A stretch of 64,000 nucleotides of DNA from Lachnospiraceae bacterium MC2017 (GCA_000701625.1 JNJK01000002.1:248001-312000); one strand, 5' to 3'. Positions 55,146 to 63,154 are shown, counted from the first letter of the stretch. Notes: generated from the sequence alone by a model not told the origin. Program-made: numbers and translations.

Positions 55146-55589
55146 TTAAATTGTCATTTTTTTCAAAGGAATCCATTCATCTTCCAGCATAGTCTCCCCA
55201 GTAAAGTCAAATCCATTTTTCTTATAAAAACGAATACCTCTCTCATTTTGCTCCAGAACCCACAACCATTTTGCACCTTTATCTGTAGTTGCAAAATTTA
55301 ATAACTTTGTACCGATCTTCTCCCCTTGAAACTGAGGTTCTACATATAGTTTTACAACTTCATCCTGATCTAATCTGATCATACCTTTAACAACGCCGTC
55401 ATCATATACATACGTGTCCTGCAATATGTTTTCGTTATCAGTATACTCTCTTGCTACATCAATAACATTCAACTCACCAAAATAGAATTCTTCGTTCTTA
55501 AATATAGGGAAGAAATTCTTTCTGTAATTTGTAACGATCATTTCTGCAATTCTGGATGCATCTGACTTTTTTGCCTGTCTGATATTCAT
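55146..55589 (-). CDS. GNAT-family N-acetyltransferase
   Basis: 147 residues from the ATG at 55589 (MNIRQAKKSD), with GGAG upstream. Acetyl-CoA motif A is PQFQGEKIGTKLLNFA (about 85-100); the ending has RGIRFYKKNGFDFTGE, typical of GNAT enzymes. Substrate unknown. It sits 33 bases upstream of the lipoprotein gene and may share its transcript. Confidence 0.85.
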   Translation of the reverse strand: MNIRQAKKSDASRIAEMIVTNYRKNFFPIFKNEEFYFGELNVIDVAREYTDNENILQDTYVYDDGVVKGMIRLDQDEVVKLYVEPQFQGEKIGTKLLNFATTDKGAKWLWVLEQNERGIRFYKKNGFDFTGETMLEDEWIPLKKMTI

Positions 55590-55839
55590 GTTTTCTCCAA
55601 TCCCTTTTGACATTCCCTTACCTTTTAATCGATTAATTCAATGTCGCTCTTTTCTGGATTATAACATCACATAACAGCAGATTCATACAGCTATACTACG
55701 ACTTAATTAACTTTCAAGATTTCCTTAAATATTTCTACAAAACTGTTGTATCTGAACTTTTATAACGCTTATGCTCTGAAAGGTCACTTCATAAGAAAAA
55801 AATCGTCGCTCCCGATATATTCACTCAAAATCAAATACT

Positions 55840-55864
55840 AACTTATTGGAATTTCCTATAAGTT
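55840..55864. repeat. 25-base palindrome beside a terminator
   Basis: AACTTATTGGAA and TTCCTATAAGTT form inverted arms (11 of 12 match) around one base. A 13-base half of it (TTTCCTATAAGTT) recurs at 31304-31316, again directly next to a minus-strand terminator. Confidence 0.55.
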
Positions 55865-55870
55865 AAAAAA

Positions 55871-55906
55871 TCCCCCTATCAGAATACTACAAATCCGATA
55901 GGAGGA
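55871..55906 (-). terminator. Terminator of the tetrapyrrole operon
   Basis: TCCCCCTATC (55871-55880) pairs with GATAGGAGGA (55897-55906), nine of ten pairs, followed on the minus strand by TTTTTTAACT. It ends transcripts coming from the Crp/Fnr-like gene side. Confidence 0.7.
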
Positions 55907-56042
55907 AATCTTTACTTATTCCGTTTTTTCTTCATTCTTCACAATGGCTTTTACTATATTTGTATCATGGGTGGTATCGTTTTGATTTCTTATGATTGCA
56001 ACCACAAAACTACTCTCCTAAGTAATCAATAGACTCCTGGGT

Positions 56043-56228
56043 TCATCCGGAGATACCAAACAACTTACACATAAAGTCCTCCTTCTCTCCAAACATTTCA
56101 GCTACAATAATGATATCATCTTCTTTGTAATAAAACAGATGATTATGGTTAACATACAAAGATCTAAAACCCGTGTCTATTCCATACTTTGCTGCGATCT
56201 CACGGGTTCGTGGTTTACTGTGATATGC
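56043..56228 (-). pseudogene. 3' fragment of a RelE/ParE-family toxin gene
   Basis: About 61 codons (AYHSKPRTREIAAKYGIDTGFRSLYVNHNHLFYYKEDDIIIVAEMF...) look like the C-terminal half of a RelE/ParE toxin, including the FR-LYV-NHLFYY core and the end strand. The 5' half is gone: in frame it runs into the Crp/Fnr-like gene, whose stop at 56215 lies inside the fragment. No antitoxin gene is adjacent. It is a relic, distinct from the intact toxin at 60850. Confidence 0.6.
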
Positions 56229-56886
56229 TTTTAAGGCTATCCATATCAGTAACCGTAATGAACCCGTTTTCATGAGAAACTACTCCATCCTTCTTCCAGA
56301 CAGAAATGATCCTGGAAATAGTTTCTCGCTTTGCTCCGAGCATATTTGCCAAAAAGGTTACCGTTAATTCAAAGCCGATCTGTTTTCCCTCCGAAGTATC
56401 CTCTCCAAAATCCCGGGCAAGCTTCCATAACTTTGCAGCCAAACGCTTCTCCATAGGATAGGTTCCATTGGAATTTCCAACCTGGTGGTATAATCTTCTG
56501 GTCTTCCTCGCTAATGAATCAAAAATCTCACGGTATAATTCCACGTTTTCTCCCAGGCACTCCTGTAATCGGCTTCTATGGATGCAGAGAAGTTTCGTAT
56601 CGGAAAGCGCCTTCGCACATATGCTGGTTTTTTCATCCTGCATGACAACCTCATTTAACGCTTCTCCGTCAGTGCAAATGAAGATAACCTTAATCTCGCC
56701 ATATCTGCTGTTTCTATAAAGAGCAACAAATCCGTCAAGAACAATGTACAAGCACTTCACTTCTTCCCGCTCCATAAAAAGGATCTCTCCCTTTTTAATC
56801 GTGATGATGTTTCCAGCCTCATATAGTGCGTTTCTGCTCTTCTCGCTTAAAAGATTTAATAATCCTCGCTCAACCACATTTTTCAT
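56215..56886 (-). CDS. Crp/Fnr-family transcriptional regulator
   Basis: 223 residues. An N-terminal cyclic-nucleotide-binding-type beta-barrel (about 15-130) and a C-terminal helix-turn-helix (TVTFLANMLGAKRETISRIISVWKKDGVV, about 180-208). No N-terminal Fnr-type Cys cluster is present, so a [4Fe-4S] oxygen switch is unlikely; a heme or small-molecule effector is possible. It overlaps cobA-hemD by 4 bases and is the last gene of the tetrapyrrole operon, whose promoter carries a TGTGA-N6-TCACA palindrome. Autoregulation is likely. Confidence 0.9.
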   Translation of the reverse strand: MKNVVERGLLNLLSEKSRNALYEAGNIITIKKGEILFMEREEVKCLYIVLDGFVALYRNSRYGEIKVIFICTDGEALNEVVMQDEKTSICAKALSDTKLLCIHRSRLQECLGENVELYREIFDSLARKTRRLYHQVGNSNGTYPMEKRLAAKLWKLARDFGEDTSEGKQIGFELTVTFLANMLGAKRETISRIISVWKKDGVVSHENGFITVTDMDSLKSISQ

Positions 56887-58394
56887 AGTAAAAGTTCCAT
56901 TATCCCTTCATAAGAAGAAACCTTTGCTTCTTTAAATACTTCATAACCTGATCCCGTGATCATTTTGCTGCAGGCCGGTCCGATAGAAATAATTTTATCC
57001 GGGAGAGCTCTTCCAAACTTTTCAATAGAAAAAGATGCATTACTTCCACTGGTAAATATAGCCATGTCGCACGTTTTGACATTCTCTATCACATGATCAT
57101 CTATAGCATCCATTAACTGCTCATTTTCATAAGAAATTATCTTAGTCAGCCTAACCCTGCTATCTATGTTTTTCTCAAAAAGCTCAGAGGTATTCTTTTG
57201 ACAAAACCAATAAATCCCAGACTCCGGATCAATATGCTTATTTAATAATAATGCTAATCCCTCTCCTGTTTGCTTTTCAGGAATAATATCCGCATTAAAT
57301 CCAAAGCCTCTTAAGGTTGAAGCCGTCTTTTGACCTATGCAGGCAAATTTCATATTTGAAAGCACCCTAAGATCAAGATTATTTACCTCAAAAAGATTCC
57401 AGAAAAATGCCTTAACTCCGTTAGCACTTGTAAAAACAATAAAAGAATCCTTTTTAAGTGTACTTAAAAAATGCAGATCACATTTCAGAGGTCTGATTCT
57501 GCCGGAACATACCGTCACAACCTCCGCTCCCTGCTCAGTAAGTTTTTCCTCCAGGTCATTTGCAAAAAATGAAGTTCTCTTTTCTCCCAAGGTATAATCA
57601 AACCCTCGTATGACCGGAAGGAAAATTTTTAATCCAAATAAATGTCGCTTTTCAAAAAAGCAAAGCTCTTTTTCTAATCCGACCACCTCACCTACTACAA
57701 TGATAGCGGGAGAATCTATGCTTGCAGAAGTAACCGCTTCTTCTATTCCCTCCAGTGTTGATACTACTTTTTTTTGGTGATCAGTAGTCCCATTTGAAAT
57801 CACTGCAACCGGAGTTAAAGGATTTCGTCCGACTGATATCAGTCCTCTTGCAATCTCTCCTACATGCGAAAGTCCCATAAGAAAAATGTAGGTCACGGTC
57901 TCATCTGTAAGCTGTCCAAAATCAATATCCGAAAGTGAATCCGTTTTGCTATGCGCGGTGATAACCTGAAAGCCCTTCGAAATTCCCCTATGAGTGACAG
58001 GAATACCTGCGGCAGATGCTGCAGCTGTTGAAGAACTGATCCCGGGTACAACTTCAACCTGTACTCCCTTATCGATCAGATACAGCGCCTCCTCTGCCCC
58101 TCTTCCAAAAACGTACGGATCTCCACCCTTAAGGCGGACAACTATTCTATGATCACAGGCTTTTTCATACAGAAGCTCATTAATTTTTTCCTGCGGTAGT
58201 GTATGTAAATGATTTTCTTTTCCAACAAATATTTTCTCACAGCCCTCCGGCGCGATGGAAAGCAACTTTGGATTTAACAATCTGTCATAAACGATACAAT
58301 CTGCTTTTTTTAGGTACTCCTGACCTCTGATCGTCATAAGACCGAGGTCACCCGGGCCTGCCCCCACGAGCACAACTTTTCCTAACTTGTCCAT
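56883..58394 (-). CDS. cobA-hemD: Fused uroporphyrinogen-III C-methyltransferase / uroporphyrinogen-III synthase
   Basis: 503 residues. Residues 1-245 are a SUMT domain (LVGAGPGDLGLMTIRG; RLKGGDPYVFGRG; PGISSSTAAASAAGIPVTHRG). Residues about 255-500 are a HemD domain of typical low conservation (FTSANGVKAFFWNL; FTSGSNASF). The fusion makes uroporphyrinogen III from hydroxymethylbilane and methylates it to precorrin-2, feeding cobalamin and siroheme. It overlaps hemC by one base and the regulator by four. Confidence 0.94.
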   Translation of the reverse strand: MDKLGKVVLVGAGPGDLGLMTIRGQEYLKKADCIVYDRLLNPKLLSIAPEGCEKIFVGKENHLHTLPQEKINELLYEKACDHRIVVRLKGGDPYVFGRGAEEALYLIDKGVQVEVVPGISSSTAAASAAGIPVTHRGISKGFQVITAHSKTDSLSDIDFGQLTDETVTYIFLMGLSHVGEIARGLISVGRNPLTPVAVISNGTTDHQKKVVSTLEGIEEAVTSASIDSPAIIVVGEVVGLEKELCFFEKRHLFGLKIFLPVIRGFDYTLGEKRTSFFANDLEEKLTEQGAEVVTVCSGRIRPLKCDLHFLSTLKKDSFIVFTSANGVKAFFWNLFEVNNLDLRVLSNMKFACIGQKTASTLRGFGFNADIIPEKQTGEGLALLLNKHIDPESGIYWFCQKNTSELFEKNIDSRVRLTKIISYENEQLMDAIDDHVIENVKTCDMAIFTSGSNASFSIEKFGRALPDKIISIGPACSKMITGSGYEVFKEAKVSSYEGIMELLL

Positions 58395-59302
58395 TATCCC
58401 CCCTCTAATTGCCGCCTAATATCCAAAACAGCTTTTTCGATCAAACCAGTATCAGCACTTGTTCCCTTAACTGTTGAAAATGCCATTTTTTCTCCGTTTT
58501 CATCTCCAAAAACTGTTTTTAGAACAAATTTCCCACTCTCTTTATACGCATGTGCGCCGATCGGAAGATGGCAGTCACCGCCTATCTTATCAAGGAATCC
58601 ACGCTCCAGAAATGTAATACTCTCTGCTTCTTCATTACTTAAGGAATTAACCATTTTCATCAACTCTTGATCATCAGCCTTAAGTTCTATACCGAGTGTC
58701 CCCTGTGCCGGTGCCGGGATCATCTCCTCTGTGTCAAAATAATAGCAATTGTCCGTCCCAATATCTAATCTATGAAGCCCCGCCGCAGCCAGAACTATTC
58801 CATCAAGCGTAGTTCCATCCTCCAGACCTGAAAAAAGTTTCTTTATTCTGGTATCAATATTTCCTCTTATCGGAAAAATATTCAGATCAGGTCTTAACTT
58901 TAATAATTGATAAGAGCGTCTTTTACTCCCGGTAGCGACATTTGCTCCCTGCGGCAGATCTGACAACTTATTACCGGACTTTAATATGAGAACATCTCTG
59001 GGATCCTCTCTGGTCCAGGACTTCGCAAAGATCAGACCATCTGCAGGCTTTGCCGGCATGTCCTTCATAGAATGAACTGCCAATTGTATGTCATTATTTA
59101 TAAGAGCTTTTTCAATTTCATCAACAAATAAACCCTTGGATCCTAACTGATCCAAAGGTTTTGTCAAATCCTTATCACCTGTAGTCTTTATAACAGTGAT
59201 CTCAAACTGATGCTCAGGGAAGCTCTTTTTCAGTGCATCGCAAACATAATTCGTCTGAGCCAATGCAAGTTTCGAGCCTCTTGTTCCTATTTTTATGAGC
59301 AT
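58394..59302 (-). CDS. hemC: Hydroxymethylbilane synthase (porphobilinogen deaminase)
   Basis: 302 residues. IGTRGSKLALAQTNYV at the start, the catalytic Asp region HSMKDMPAKPADGL, an Arg-rich part TGSKRRSYQLLKLRPD, and the dipyrromethane-cofactor Cys in GGDCHLPIGAH (about 240). It polymerises four porphobilinogens. It overlaps the upstream bioY-like gene by 10 bases. hemA, hemL and hemB are not in this window. Confidence 0.96.
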   Translation of the reverse strand: MLIKIGTRGSKLALAQTNYVCDALKKSFPEHQFEITVIKTTGDKDLTKPLDQLGSKGLFVDEIEKALINNDIQLAVHSMKDMPAKPADGLIFAKSWTREDPRDVLILKSGNKLSDLPQGANVATGSKRRSYQLLKLRPDLNIFPIRGNIDTRIKKLFSGLEDGTTLDGIVLAAAGLHRLDIGTDNCYYFDTEEMIPAPAQGTLGIELKADDQELMKMVNSLSNEEAESITFLERGFLDKIGGDCHLPIGAHAYKESGKFVLKTVFGDENGEKMAFSTVKGTSADTGLIEKAVLDIRRQLEGG

Positions 59303-59877
59303 TGTCTACTCCTTACCAAGCCAATTCTTCTAAAGGCAGGTTTGATCTGATATGCCAGACGTGCCGCAAGCACACATAAAATAAAATCAGGGATTATGGT
59401 GATCAGGCAATACTGAACCACCACTACTACAAAAGATACTGCTTCTCCAACATACAGATTTTTCATGAAGTAAAAATATACTGCACCAAATCCATAGTAG
59501 ACAAATAAGCCGACTGTAGCAGGGATAACAAGCTGCCAACCCTTTAAGCCGCTCATACGCTCAGCTATATATCCGATCACGTATGCCGCAAACGCAAATC
59601 CCAAGAGGAAACCAAAAGTGGGTTTTAAGATATATCCGATACCTCCTCCGGATGCAAACACCGGAATACCACTTAATCCTAACAGTAAATATACTGTAAC
59701 ACTAAGCGCTCCCAATTTTGAGCCCAGTAATAAGCCCGCCATCAAAACAAAAAACCACTGAAGCGTGAAATGCATGGTATACAACGGTAACGGAATATCA
59801 ATTTTAAGGAATGCGCCGACTATAATAAGTGCGGCAAATAATGCGGTAATCGTTAACTCTCTGGTATTTAATCTCAT
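59293..59877 (-). CDS. BioY-like ECF transporter substrate-binding (S) subunit
   Basis: 194 residues from the ATG at 59877, with GGAGGG upstream. About six hydrophobic segments and the BioY pattern (LYTMHFTLQWFFVLMAGLLLGSKLGALSVTVYLLLGLSGIPVFASGGGIGYILKPTFGF). BioY proteins take up biotin with or without an ECF A/T module. Here it leads the tetrapyrrole operon, so a tetrapyrrole-related substrate is possible. Energy-coupling subunits are not nearby. Confidence 0.88.
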   Translation of the reverse strand: MRLNTRELTITALFAALIIVGAFLKIDIPLPLYTMHFTLQWFFVLMAGLLLGSKLGALSVTVYLLLGLSGIPVFASGGGIGYILKPTFGFLLGFAFAAYVIGYIAERMSGLKGWQLVIPATVGLFVYYGFGAVYFYFMKNLYVGEAVSFVVVVVQYCLITIIPDFILCVLAARLAYQIKPAFRRIGLVRSRQCS

Positions 59878-59887
59878 CTTGCCCTCC

Positions 59888-59905
59888 GTGTGATTTAAGT
59901 CACAC
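59888..59905. promoter_or_regulatory. Crp/Fnr-type operator in the tetrapyrrole promoter
   Basis: GTGTGATTTAAGTCACAC is an 18-base perfect inverted repeat with core TGTGA-N6-TCACA, identical to the textbook Crp half-sites and spacing. It overlaps the predicted transcription start of the bioY-hemC-cobA/hemD-regulator operon, suggesting repression by the Crp/Fnr-family protein encoded at the operon end. Confidence 0.8.
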
Positions 59906-59907
59906 AC

Positions 59908-59937
59908 ATAATAGCACAGAATTATCCTAGTAATCAA
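59908..59937 (-). promoter_or_regulatory. Promoter of the tetrapyrrole operon
   Basis: On the minus strand TTGATT (59932-59937) and TATTAT (59908-59913) are 18 bases apart, just upstream of the Crp/Fnr-type palindrome. The start would lie near 59901. Confidence 0.6.
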
Positions 59938-59949
59938 CTATGAATTTCA

Positions 59950-59978
59950 TTGAATAACAACTCAAATTAGAATAAAAT
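59950..59978 (+). promoter_or_regulatory. Promoter of the siroheme synthase gene
   Basis: TTGAAT (59950-59955) and TAAAAT (59973-59978) are 17 bases apart, about 30 bases before the start at 60009. It diverges from the tetrapyrrole promoter, and the shared palindrome lies about 45 bases upstream of its -35. Confidence 0.55.
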
Positions 59979-60008
59979 AATTTCAAATTATTATCGAGGA
60001 GTGCACAA

Positions 60009-60632
60009 ATGGCTTATTTTCCAATGTTTATAAACCTTACTGATTCCGATTGTCTGATCGTCGGCGGCGGAAAAGTCGCATATAGAAAAATAAAAGTGTT
60101 ACTGGATTTTGGAGCCAGAGTTCATGTTGTGGCAAAAGATATTAGTAAAGAAGTGAAGCTCCTTTCACAGGAAGCGGACTGCCTGTTTCTGGAGCAAAGA
60201 GAATTTAAACCATCTGATCTGGACAATAAATGTCTTGTTGTAGCTGCAACAACTGACTATACACTAAACTCTCAGATAGCCTCATTATGCAACGATGCCA
60301 AGATTCCCATTAATGTTGTAGATTGCAGCCAGTTGTGTACATTTATCTTCCCCTCATATATTAAGGAGCAGAATCTGGTCGGAGCATTTTCCAGCTCAGG
60401 AAATAGTCCTGTAATTACACAAATACTGCGTGATCAGGCAAAAGAGATATTAATTCCGAAACTTGGTGAGATAAACGAGCTCCTTGGTCAGTGGAGATCT
60501 CGCCTCATCGAACAGTATCCATCAGAAGCCGAACGCAAAAAAGCGATCCGGCACCTGATAGATTTTGCCCTTTCTTATGATGGCATCCCCTCAGACGAAC
60601 AAGTAGAAAAAGAACTGCATCGTCTAATGTGA
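60009..60632 (+). CDS. Precorrin-2 dehydrogenase / siroheme synthase (Met8/CysG N-terminal type)
   Basis: 207 residues with GAGGAG upstream. NAD-binding motif LIVGGGKVAYRKIKVLL (about 16-32), then FSSSGNSPVITQILRD, typical of the precorrin-2 dehydrogenase/ferrochelatase family. It oxidises precorrin-2 to sirohydrochlorin and may insert iron, giving siroheme; in some clostridia it supplies sirohydrochlorin for cobalamin. It is divergent from the tetrapyrrole operon. The stop codon coincides with the edge of the duplicated hydE tail. Confidence 0.92.
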   Translation: MAYFPMFINLTDSDCLIVGGGKVAYRKIKVLLDFGARVHVVAKDISKEVKLLSQEADCLFLEQREFKPSDLDNKCLVVAATTDYTLNSQIASLCNDAKIPINVVDCSQLCTFIFPSYIKEQNLVGAFSSSGNSPVITQILRDQAKEILIPKLGEINELLGQWRSRLIEQYPSEAERKKAIRHLIDFALSYDGIPSDEQVEKELHRLM

Positions 60633-60811
60633 TCTCCCCGACTTACCACCACGCGATATCCTGTCTTTGAAACTTTCAAAGTCATACACCGGATACACTC
60701 CGCAGCCTCATCTCCGGTGCAGATCTTGTTATCGTACAACAAATATTTGTCACGTACATTCTTCGGAGACAGGTTTGGCATTACAACATTTGCTCCGGCA
60801 GTAATGCCCTT
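60630..60811 (-). pseudogene. Duplicated 3' fragment of hydE
   Basis: 182 bases match the end of hydE (52027-52208) with about 11 differences by eye. They encode the last 55-60 residues (VVMPNLSPKNVRDKYLLYDN...RGDHIR), after which the frame runs into the siroheme gene instead of ending. There is no start and no radical SAM part, so this is a relic. Both copies have the same orientation, 8.6 kb apart. Confidence 0.9.
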
Positions 60812-60849
60812 CGGTCTAAGGAAAGGAACATATACCGGAAAAATAGCTG

Positions 60850-61176
60850 CTATATGTTATCTCGATTTTGTAATGAGTGTGTAAATCGTCTTACTTCCAT
60901 AATACGTTCGTTTCCGTCCGGAATCACTACGTAGTAAATAATATAATTTCCCACGTAAATCCGATAATATGGATAATCACGTTTCTTTTTTGATGGTACT
61001 GGTTCGTATCCTTCAGGGTTATTCTCTAATCGATCAAGAATAGCTTTCTCAACATTATTAAGAAGATTCTCTGCCGCCGTAGAATTTCCTAAGCGATTTG
61101 CAACATATAGTACCGCCGATTCTAATTCTTCACGGAAAAGCGGTAAGTATCTTAATGTATATTTTTGATTAAGCAT
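60850..61176 (-). CDS. RelE/ParE-family toxin
   Basis: 108 residues. The N-terminus (YTLRYLPLFREELESAVLYVANRLGN) and the core (YYRIYVGNYIIYYVVIPDGNERIMEVRRF) fit the RelE/ParE toxin superfamily. It may cut ribosome-bound mRNA or act on gyrase, depending on subfamily. It overlaps the antitoxin gene by 8 bases and has a Shine-Dalgarno (AGGGGAAG) inside it, as expected for an antitoxin-first operon. Confidence 0.85.
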   Translation of the reverse strand: MLNQKYTLRYLPLFREELESAVLYVANRLGNSTAAENLLNNVEKAILDRLENNPEGYEPVPSKKKRDYPYYRIYVGNYIIYYVVIPDGNERIMEVRRFTHSLQNRDNI

Positions 61177-61426
61177 TCAACTTCCCCTTAATAGATGCAA
61201 ACACTTCATCATGTGTCAGTCTCATATCAGTCGAAGCTGCTGCCGCATCAGCAACATCCATAATATACTCTTCCGGTTCTGTCATTCTTGAATATGCATC
61301 AAGGCTAAGTACCACCATTGCTCCATATCCATTTTTAGTCAAATATACAGGCTCTCCACTTTGAACAATCTTTTCAATATCTGTAAACTTATTTCTCAAA
61401 TCGGAAACCGGTCTTATCTGCATCAT
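61169..61426 (-). CDS. Phd/YefM-family antitoxin
   Basis: 85 residues from the ATG at 61426, with GGAGGTGAT upstream. The Phd/YefM pattern is MQIRPVSDLRNKFTDIEKIVQSGEPVYLTKNGYGAMVVLSLDAYSRM (DNA-binding and dimer part). The C-terminal half would wrap the toxin. It probably represses its own promoter. Paired with the RelE/ParE-type toxin immediately downstream. Confidence 0.88.
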   Translation of the reverse strand: MMQIRPVSDLRNKFTDIEKIVQSGEPVYLTKNGYGAMVVLSLDAYSRMTEPEEYIMDVADAAAASTDMRLTHDEVFASIKGKLNA

Positions 61427-61795
61427 ATGAATCACCTCCATTCACTTATCATAACTTTATCATCTTTATGATAGCACAGATAATTGAATTCGACAATTAG
61501 TAGGGTTCTCTGCTGATTAAATATATACTCGCTTCCTGATATCCCGGTTAATCTGACAACAATCTGCCATCTTACCATCCTGTTCCATCTTTCTCGAAGT
61601 CACGCCTTCATGGATTGTCGGCTCCGTACCATGATGGCGAATAACCATAGATTTAGCATATACAGAATTAGAAAACAAAAAATATGATCTCTATCAGGTA
61701 ATCAATGATGATGAATCCGATTGGATTTTTTGCCGTGTAAAGGATGGCTGCTTTGTTTAACTCTCCGTTTCTATTTTCTGAATCGTTTCGTGTGA
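61427..61795. other. Gene-poor remnant region left of the IS element
   Basis: About 370 bases without an intact recognised gene. It holds the toxin-antitoxin upstream region, a doubtful 43-codon minus-strand frame (61517-61648, starting MVIRHHGTEPTIHEG), a short open plus-strand stretch ending at about 61760 (...DESDWIFCRVKDGCFV) and the HD-gene tail at 61757-61795. The small frames look like remnants. Confidence 0.4.
61757..61795 (-). pseudogene. Displaced 3' end of the HD-domain gene
   Basis: Directly beyond the right end of the IS element the minus strand reads SHETIQKIETES followed by TAA, a fitting C-terminus for the HD-domain protein whose coding part stops at LREAIL on the other side of the element. 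Confidence 0.7.
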
Positions 61796-61799
61796 ACTA

Positions 61800-61885
61800 C
61801 TCGGCAATTGAATTGCCGAGCATCTGATGCGCGTTGAAAACTTCAACGTAGGTTCAGGGTGCGTCCATAACACCAATACTGCTGT
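61800..61885 (-). ncRNA. Probable right-end omega/reRNA scaffold of the TnpB
   Basis: The 86 bases between the tnpB stop and the right end hold strong hairpins: GGTG/CACC near 61860-61882, CGTTGAA/TTCAACG (61832-61848) and the end palindrome (61800-61820). In this family the region is transcribed with tnpB as the guide-RNA scaffold, with the guide taken from flanking host DNA. The role is inferred from family knowledge. Confidence 0.5.
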
Positions 61886-63142
61886 TTAGGCAGCTACTTT
61901 TATTACATAAGGTATTTTGATAGACATGGGATCCAGTTCCATGTCTATTTTATTTTTAGCCAGATACAGACGGAGGATATTATAAGCTCCCACACAGTCT
62001 GCGTTCCATGAATTTGTCCCGTCCCTGTACAGACCTCTGCATACACGGTTAGACTTCACTGCATGTATTTTATCTACCTTTGGCATGAGAGGGCTTGTCT
62101 GACTTGAATACGCTTCGCTCTGCCCGACAAGAGTAATACCTTCTAATGCAAGCTTATATTTCAGCATGATAAAGATCTTCTTGTAAGGGAGATTGTGCAA
62201 TTTCTGGTTTGTAACTGCTCCAAAGTTCTTATCCTTGCGTATATTTGTGATATCACCGATCACCACTGTATTAATACTGTTTCTGATGCAGTAGTTTACA
62301 ATGGATCTTGTTATTTTATGCAGATAATCGAGAATAGCATCATTTTTCTTTTTGTACAGACGCAGCATATGCTTTGAAGGTTTCGGATATTTAACACCTT
62401 TTTTTGCCTGCATCATTGCCCACTGTCCCTGCACTCTTGCAATCTCTTTATTGTAATAATGACATAATGCAAGATACTTTCTTCCGGCAATAAAAGTATT
62501 GCCATCTGTATCATAACAAGTCATCAGATTATGCAGCCCCAGGTCGATAGACAGATATTTCCCATTATCATCTAATGCCGGAACGTCAGCTATCTCATAA
62601 ATGACGATGACTTTGCAAAGTCCATTCTCAGGTGGATATATCTTTATCTGTTTGATGGCGTCAGTGTCCTTGAAAATCTTATTTTCAAGGAACAGGTATT
62701 TGTCACTGATACCATAATTCTCAGACATATAAGACATTAACTGCTTTGGAAGAGATAACCTAATCATCTGAGAACCAGGTTCATGCACGATCGCGTTCTG
62801 CATATAGGTTATGGCAATACCATCATGCTTGAATCTTGGAGGTTTTGGGTTCTCAATCCCTTTGGACTTCTTCAGTGCGAAAAATGACTTCCATGATTTA
62901 TCGAGAAGCTTGCATACTTCCTGTGCTGTCTGAGAGGGAAGCTGTTTAAACCACATATCATTTTTATGCGCTTTTTTCTGGTAATACCAATTAGGGTAAT
63001 CAACAGAAAGATTCAGCTCCTTATAATGAAGGCGTTCATAATTACAGACATTCCAGAGCTTATAAGCTGCGTAACACATATGACCAATGATGTTGGAATA
63101 ATCGCTATTCAGTTTTATCCTGGTTTTATGCGACAACAGCAT
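61886..63142 (-). CDS. tnpB: TnpB, RNA-guided nuclease of IS200/IS605 family
   Basis: 418 residues, a full-size TnpB. RuvC motifs: first Asp in YLSIDLGLHNLMTCYD (about 197-212), second acidic residue in VVIGDITNIRKD, third Asp in SWNADCVGAYNIL. The usual two CxxC pairs of the zinc finger between motifs II and III are missing (the stretch reads QTSPLMPKVDK...RVCRGLY). It would cut DNA guided by the right-end RNA and help keep the element. It lies 12 bases downstream of tnpA. Confidence 0.92.
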   Translation of the reverse strand: MLLSHKTRIKLNSDYSNIIGHMCYAAYKLWNVCNYERLHYKELNLSVDYPNWYYQKKAHKNDMWFKQLPSQTAQEVCKLLDKSWKSFFALKKSKGIENPKPPRFKHDGIAITYMQNAIVHEPGSQMIRLSLPKQLMSYMSENYGISDKYLFLENKIFKDTDAIKQIKIYPPENGLCKVIVIYEIADVPALDDNGKYLSIDLGLHNLMTCYDTDGNTFIAGRKYLALCHYYNKEIARVQGQWAMMQAKKGVKYPKPSKHMLRLYKKKNDAILDYLHKITRSIVNYCIRNSINTVVIGDITNIRKDKNFGAVTNQKLHNLPYKKIFIMLKYKLALEGITLVGQSEAYSSQTSPLMPKVDKIHAVKSNRVCRGLYRDGTNSWNADCVGAYNILRLYLAKNKIDMELDPMSIKIPYVIKVAA

Positions 63143-63154
63143 AATTTTACTCCT

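Larger units (their letters stand above)
55590..56042. other. Intergenic region with palindrome and terminator
   Basis: 450 bases without a convincing gene. They hold a 25-base near-palindrome at 55840-55864 and, right beside it, the minus-strand terminator at 55871-55906. The remainder is AT-rich, with no riboswitch or RNA gene visible. Confidence 0.5.

Noticed and set aside
61517-61648. 43-codon minus-strand gene
   Set aside because: No family is recognised, the ribosome site is poor and the region is full of remnants; kept only as part of the remnant-region description.
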